From: Gemmataceae bacterium
GTDB taxonomy: Bacteria; Planctomycetota; Planctomycetia; Gemmatales; Gemmataceae
Assembly (NCBI GenBank): GCA_017853285.1
Contig: JAFMJU010000110.1
Coordinates: 1-9,849, forward strand
Direction: 5' to 3'
Length of the DNA stretch: 9,849 bases
Shown here in pieces: positions 5,541 to 9,849 of this stretch. Under the pieces are notes generated by a model, which saw nothing but the letters and a program-made list of their open reading frames with translations, was not told the DNA's origin and ran no database searches. How positions within the stretch are numbered: position 1 is the stretch's first letter; each line of letters begins with the position of its first letter. The position numbers were made by a program, and so were the translations under genes.

Positions 5541-8500
5541 TCATCCGGATGAGCCGCGCCGCGGGGCGGGCTGCCCCCAGCGTATCCAGCCGAGATCCTC
5601 GACAAAAATCACATAAAGCACCGGCACCACCACCTTGGTGACCAAGGTCGCCAAAAGCAGACCGACAATCTGCACATAGCAGAGGGGTTCCCACAAGGGG
5701 CCACCCTTCAACGCCAGTGGGATGAGTCCACCCACGGTGGCCAGAACGGTTACCAGCACCGGACGCAGCCGCACAAGCGCCGCATCGATCACCGCCCTGC
5801 GCAAGGGCTCACCCCGCTCGTTCGCCTCCTCGATGTATTCAAAGAGCACGATCACATGGCTGATGATCACCCCGGCCAGGGAAGAAAGGCCCAGCAACGC
5901 GAAGAAGCCCAGCGGGGTGTTCGACACCAGCAAGCCCATGAGCCCGCCCACCATGCCGAACGGGACCGCCGCGAAGACCACCATGGGCTTCAACAGGCTG
6001 TTGAACTGCAACACCAAGGCGAGGTAGATGGCCAGGATGGAGGTGACCATGGCGATGCCCATGGAGGCGAACCCCTTTTCCTGTTCCTCCTTCTCGCCGC
6101 CGAAACCGTAGTGGTAACCGGCCGGCCACGATTTGGAGAGCACCTTCAGCCTTTCATCCAGGAATTCAACCGCCTTGCTGGGCAGAACCCCGGGCACCGT
6201 GTCGCATTTGACCGTGATGCAACGCTCGTGGTCGCGCCGGCCAATGATGGGGGCGACCGCCTCGGGGCTGAAGCGGGCCACCTGGTCGAGGGGCACACGC
6301 TGGCCCTCATGCTGCGTGGGCACCTTCAGGGTTCGCAAGGCGTCGAATCGGCTGCGCTCATCGGGGCGCAGCTTGAAGGTGACCGGAATCAACCGGTCGC
6401 GTTCCCGAATCCATGTGGCGGGAGAACCCGACAGGGCGGCGTTCATCAATTCAGCAATGGCCTGGTTGGTCACGCCGGAAAGGCTGGCTTTTTGCGGATC
6501 TACCTGGAGGCCGAGCTGGAGCACCTCGGGCTCCCAGTCATCGCAGATATCGGTGGCGCCCGGGAAATCACGCATGAGCGCCTTGCTTTCCTGGGCCAAG
6601 GTCCGCAAGGTGGCAATATCCGGCCCCATGATGCGCAACTGAACAGGAATGCCGATGGGGGGACCTGTTTCCAACTGATTCACCCGCACCCGGGCCTCGG
6701 CAATCCGGGACGTTAATTCCCGCTTCAACTTCTCCGCCAACGCGGCGGTGTGATGGCGATCGGTTGTGTGAACCAGAATCTGGGCATAGTTGGAGGTTGG
6801 TTGCTCGGGGACGATGGATATCCAGAAGCGGGGCCCACCCGCACCCACAAAGGTGGTGTAGGCCTCCACTTCCGAACCCAGGATGGAGTCGGTCTCCGCA
6901 ATGGCGCGCATCGCCTGTTCCTTGGTCTGGGCGATCGAGGCCCCCTCCGGGAGGAACAGGTCGATGGTGAACGCGGAATGAAGGTCCTTGGGAAAGAAGT
7001 TGGTGCCGATCATCGGGATGAGGCTAATGGCTGTCGCGAGAAATATCATGCAGGCGGCCAACGAAGTCCACTTGTTGCGCATACAGACTTCCGAGAAGCC
7101 GTTGTACATGCGCGCGAAATCCGAACTTCTTCCGCCATTGGCCAGGCTCGCCTCCATGCCGGCCTGGCCCCTCAGCAGGTGGTAGCCCAGAAGCGGGATG
7201 AAGGTCATGGAAACGATGCGGCTGGCAACCAGGGAAGCCGTGACCACCACCGGCAACGAATAGATGAATTCCCCCACCACACCACTGACAAGCAGCAACG
7301 GAAGGAAGGCGACGCAGTTGGTGATGGTGGCGTAGAGAATGGCGCGGGACAGTTTTTGCGGCCCCAGCCAGGCGGCCACATCGCGCTTTTCCCCCTGCGC
7401 CAGCTCCCGGTTGATCGCATCGCCTGCCACGACAGGGTCATCCACCAGCAGACCCAGGGCGATGATCAGCGCGGCGATGGAGATCTGCTGCAGGTCGATA
7501 CCGATGAGGGAACAGAATCCCAGAGTCATAGCCAGGGTGATGGGAATGGACAGCGCGACGACGAAGGCGCTGCGCCATTCCATGAAAACCAACGCCACCG
7601 CCACGACGATGACGATGGCCTCGAGGAGGCAGTCATTGAACTCGCGGATTTTCAGCCGCACCCGCTCCGGTTCATCGCTGGTGCGCTCGAGGCGCAGGTC
7701 GGCCGGGAGCAGGCCCTTGAGGGAATCGATCGCCGCATCCACATCACGGGAAAAATCGGCGATCTGGGTGCCCTTCACATGGCGCACCGCCAGCGTGATG
7801 GCCCGGGTAGTCCAGAGTTCGGCCGGCTTGGCCTCATCTGACGCGGAGTAGCTAACCCCGTTATTGGGTTTTTCCGACAATCCATCGGGCAATCGGGTTG
7901 GGGGCGAGCCGGCAGGCGCCTTGATCGTGCGAAAATTCAGCGAGCGGGGCGGATCCTGGTAACCCCGGACCATTTCCACATGGTCCCGGAGGTAGATGGG
8001 GTAGCCATCCCCCTGATTGACCACCATGTCCCTGATTTCATCGAGTCGGGCGAGCTTGCCGGTGGGCTTCACATTCACCCGCTGCGTGGGGAGCTCGAAG
8101 GTTCCGCCCGGGGTATCGATGTTCCTCTGGGCCAGCAACCGGCCCAGCGACTGCAGGTCCAGGTTGGTGGTTCCCGAACGATGGCCACTCATGAAGAGGT
8201 AGATGGCCTCGTCCACCACGCCCATCTGCTCGATCTTTCCCACCTTGGGGGACTGCCGGAGGCGGTCCTGCAGCAGATCGGCATACTGGCGTAACTCCTC
8301 GTAGCTGTAGCGCGCGACGCCGCCCGGTTGACGCTGGCATTGGGCACGCAGGATACCGGGCAGATCCTCCAGATTTCCCACGACCACGCCCGGCCAAATA
8401 TCGGGATGACCAAGCCCGGTGCCGATGTAGTCGTTTTGCCAACGGCTCATCTCCGCCTGCAAACGATCGACATTGTTTCCCGGCCGGATCTTGAAATCGA

Positions 8501-9215
8501 TCAGGCCCACACCCAACAGGCTGGAGTATTGACCGTCCTCAATGATGCCCTGCTGCTCCAGCCGCGACAGGGCCGAACGCCCCAATCGCTCCACCAGTCC
8601 GGGGTCAATCGTCACCGGATGGACCAGGATGCCGGTGTGGCGATTCTCCCGCAATCCATCGGGCCTTTTGGCCCTTTCCTCCCTCAATTTGGCGACTATC
8701 ACCTCAGACCTGCTGTCCAGCTCGAAATCGGAAACAGGGGGGCTGCTCAAGGTGATCAGGATCGAGATCGTATCCCCAAAATCTTTGTCGAGGCGGGGGC
8801 GAAGCGGCCTGCCCCCAGCGGTGGGCAGGTCATCCATTCCGGAAAGCTTGTTGTCCAAATCCTGCCAGACCAACTCCGCATTCTTGATGGTGTCGTACAA
8901 GTCCACGAAGACGATCGACAGGCCCTGCCTGCTGATGGAACGCACATGCTCCACAGCCGGGTTCTCGCTCAGCTTTTTCTCGATCTTACGCGTGAGTTCC
9001 TGCTCCACCTCCAGCGAGGTGGCCCCGGGATAGTCCGTCAGAACAAGCCCATTGCGGATCTGGATGAGCGGATCCTGACGCTGGGGCATGGAGCGGTAGG
9101 CCCAGATGCCCCAAACCAGTGTCGCCACAAGCAGCGTCCACGCGATGGGACGTTTGTAGACGAAATACTGGGAGGTGGACAATGAACCGCGCATGGATGG
9201 ATGTCCGTCCTTCAC
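5541..9215 (-). CDS. RND-family efflux transporter permease (AcrB-like), long form
   Basis: Inner-membrane, proton-driven pump subunit of a tripartite efflux system; substrate unknown. The two-fold RND plan is clear: TM1 about 23-40, first periplasmic loop, TM2-6 about 529-676, TM7 about 717-735, second periplasmic loop, TM8-12 about 1050-1203. TM4 holds the proton-relay pair Asp592-Asp593 in GLLVDDPVVAGD. TM10 reads GVIISHVIVLFEY, so the AcrB lysine position is Ser1119 with His1120 next to it. At 1224 residues it exceeds AcrB (1049). The excess lies in the first periplasmic loop, about 490 residues against about 310, as an insert around 159-302 and a Pro/Ser-rich one around 428-467. The second loop is of normal size. 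The GTG at 9215 overlaps the adaptor stop by four bases (GTGA), implying coupled translation. An in-frame ATG at 9194 would drop seven residues and is a reasonable alternative. Confidence 0.96.
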   Translation of the reverse strand: MKDGHPSMRGSLSTSQYFVYKRPIAWTLLVATLVWGIWAYRSMPQRQDPLIQIRNGLVLTDYPGATSLEVEQELTRKIEKKLSENPAVEHVRSISRQGLSIVFVDLYDTIKNAELVWQDLDNKLSGMDDLPTAGGRPLRPRLDKDFGDTISILITLSSPPVSDFELDSRSEVIVAKLREERAKRPDGLRENRHTGILVHPVTIDPGLVERLGRSALSRLEQQGIIEDGQYSSLLGVGLIDFKIRPGNNVDRLQAEMSRWQNDYIGTGLGHPDIWPGVVVGNLEDLPGILRAQCQRQPGGVARYSYEELRQYADLLQDRLRQSPKVGKIEQMGVVDEAIYLFMSGHRSGTTNLDLQSLGRLLAQRNIDTPGGTFELPTQRVNVKPTGKLARLDEIRDMVVNQGDGYPIYLRDHVEMVRGYQDPPRSLNFRTIKAPAGSPPTRLPDGLSEKPNNGVSYSASDEAKPAELWTTRAITLAVRHVKGTQIADFSRDVDAAIDSLKGLLPADLRLERTSDEPERVRLKIREFNDCLLEAIVIVVAVALVFMEWRSAFVVALSIPITLAMTLGFCSLIGIDLQQISIAALIIALGLLVDDPVVAGDAINRELAQGEKRDVAAWLGPQKLSRAILYATITNCVAFLPLLLVSGVVGEFIYSLPVVVTASLVASRIVSMTFIPLLGYHLLRGQAGMEASLANGGRSSDFARMYNGFSEVCMRNKWTSLAACMIFLATAISLIPMIGTNFFPKDLHSAFTIDLFLPEGASIAQTKEQAMRAIAETDSILGSEVEAYTTFVGAGGPRFWISIVPEQPTSNYAQILVHTTDRHHTAALAEKLKRELTSRIAEARVRVNQLETGPPIGIPVQLRIMGPDIATLRTLAQESKALMRDFPGATDICDDWEPEVLQLGLQVDPQKASLSGVTNQAIAELMNAALSGSPATWIRERDRLIPVTFKLRPDERSRFDALRTLKVPTQHEGQRVPLDQVARFSPEAVAPIIGRRDHERCITVKCDTVPGVLPSKAVEFLDERLKVLSKSWPAGYHYGFGGEKEEQEKGFASMGIAMVTSILAIYLALVLQFNSLLKPMVVFAAVPFGMVGGLMGLLVSNTPLGFFALLGLSSLAGVIISHVIVLFEYIEEANERGEPLRRAVIDAALVRLRPVLVTVLATVGGLIPLALKGGPLWEPLCYVQIVGLLLATLVTKVVVPVLYVIFVEDLGWIRWGQPAPRRGSSG

Positions 9216-9849
9216 GGCTCAACCTGGACGGACTGGCCATCGTGCAAGCGGTGGGTTCCGGTGGAAACAACCCGGTCACCCGGCTTCAGCAATGACCGCG
9301 GGTCGAGTCGGACCTCCACGCGGTTGTCGAGCACATTGTCGAACCGCACAGGCACAGCCTCCGCCACGGATTTGCCGTCACGCTCCACAACACGAAACAC
9401 CCGATAATTCGCGTCCCGGGAATCGGGCACCACCGCGGTGAGCGGCAGCAGGTAGGCCTTCACCTCCTTGCGGAACTCGACCGTGGCGATCATGCCCGGC
9501 TTCAAACCTGGCTGGTTGTCCACCCGCACCTCGATGGGGTAGGTGCGGGTTTGCTGGTCGGCGGCGGATGCGATCTTGTGCACGACCGCCTGGAAACGCC
9601 GGCCGGGCAGCGCGTCGCAGAGGACATCGACCTTCTGTCCGAGGACCAAGGAGCCCACCAGGGTGTCCGGGACGCCGAAGCCGATCACCACGCTGGACAG
9701 GTCGAGGAGCAGAAACGATTTCTGGTTGGCGGTGACCCGCTGGCCGACATCGACAAATCGGGCCGCCACGGTGCCCTGCCTGAAGGGCGATTTGAGGGTG
9801 CAGTAGGAAATGTTCGCCTCAGCCTGGGCCAGGGCGATTCGGGCTGATT
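9212..9849 (-). CDS. RND efflux periplasmic adaptor (membrane fusion protein, HlyD/AcrA-like), 5' end beyond the window
   Basis: C-terminal 211 residues of the adaptor that links an RND permease to an outer-membrane channel. The frame is open to the window edge, so the signal peptide, first lipoyl half and most of the hairpin lie outside. From the edge inwards one sees the end of the coiled-coil arm (ALAQAEANISYC), the second lipoyl half (KSPFRQGTVAARF, then VDVGQRV), a beta-barrel domain carrying QPGLKPGMIATVEF (near 9477-9523), and a membrane-proximal domain ending in GQSVQVEP. These are the usual adaptor landmarks in the usual order. The lipoyl turn is normally SPFDG; here it is SPFRQG, one residue longer and without the Asp. 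The stop overlaps the permease start by four bases, so the two are almost certainly one operon with the adaptor first. No outer-membrane factor gene is seen downstream. Confidence 0.93.
   Translation of the reverse strand, partial: SARIALAQAEANISYCTLKSPFRQGTVAARFVDVGQRVTANQKSFLLLDLSSVVIGFGVPDTLVGSLVLGQKVDVLCDALPGRRFQAVVHKIASAADQQTRTYPIEVRVDNQPGLKPGMIATVEFRKEVKAYLLPLTAVVPDSRDANYRVFRVVERDGKSVAEAVPVRFDNVLDNRVEVRLDPRSLLKPGDRVVSTGTHRLHDGQSVQVEP

Noticed and set aside
5033..5605. Minus-strand open frame of 190 codons opposite the unknown gene
   Set aside because: Ser/Arg/Pro/Gly-rich with no hydrophobic patterning, and it overlaps the RND C-terminus. The plus-strand reading has far more protein-like composition, although neither has a recognised homologue.
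5856..9185. Three long plus-strand frames (5856-6716, 6750-7841, 8328-9185) opposite the RND permease
   Set aside because: All lie antisense to a clear RND gene, are His/Gln/Gly-rich without any domain, and have no start signals.
1..9849. A multi-gene defence, mobile or biosynthetic system built around the SNF2 protein
   Set aside because: No nuclease, methyltransferase, transposase, integrase, CRISPR repeat or toxin-antitoxin pair is present, and the neighbours are a metabolic kinase, a hydrolase and an efflux pump on mixed strands.

Overview
This is a gene-dense, GC-rich bacterial window (roughly 60% GC by eye). It holds five protein-coding genes that I can place firmly or fairly firmly, plus one unrecognised gene. 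I see no rRNA, tRNA, CRISPR array, insertion sequence or attachment site. The mix of a small family-5-like glycoside hydrolase, a PPi-type phosphofructokinase, a compact SNF2-family ATPase and a long RND permease would fit a free-living Gram-negative, perhaps of the Planctomycetes/Verrucomicrobia/Acidobacteria kind. That placement is only an impression from protein style; nothing here fixes the taxon.

Layout. A GH5-like hydrolase (58-1173, +) faces a PPi-type 6-phosphofructokinase (1232-2515, -). The 58-base gap between them carries an intrinsic terminator that works for the kinase strand only and overlaps the hydrolase stop codon. Upstream of the kinase, on the same strand, is a SNF2-family DNA translocase (2712 to about 4667, -), separated by 196 bases that include a weak promoter candidate. 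A 282-base gap with no clear signals separates the SNF2 gene from a divergent, tryptophan-rich protein of unknown function (4950-5537, +). That gene ends 3 bases from the stop codon of a long convergent RND permease (5541-9215, -). The permease follows, with a 4-base overlap, the gene for its periplasmic adaptor (9212 to beyond 9849, -), which is cut by the window edge.

How the genes work together. Only the last two form an evident functional unit: the adaptor and permease of a proton-driven tripartite efflux pump, probably translated in a coupled way. The outer-membrane channel is not in the window. The hydrolase (beta-glycan cleavage), the phosphofructokinase (glycolysis/gluconeogenesis), the SNF2 protein (DNA-protein remodelling) and the unknown protein look like neighbours by chance rather than one pathway. 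I did not find convincing evidence of an undescribed multi-gene system. The points most worth a second look are the unknown Trp-rich protein, the unassigned N-terminal region of the SNF2 protein, and the insert-bearing RND permease with a changed TM10 proton-relay position.
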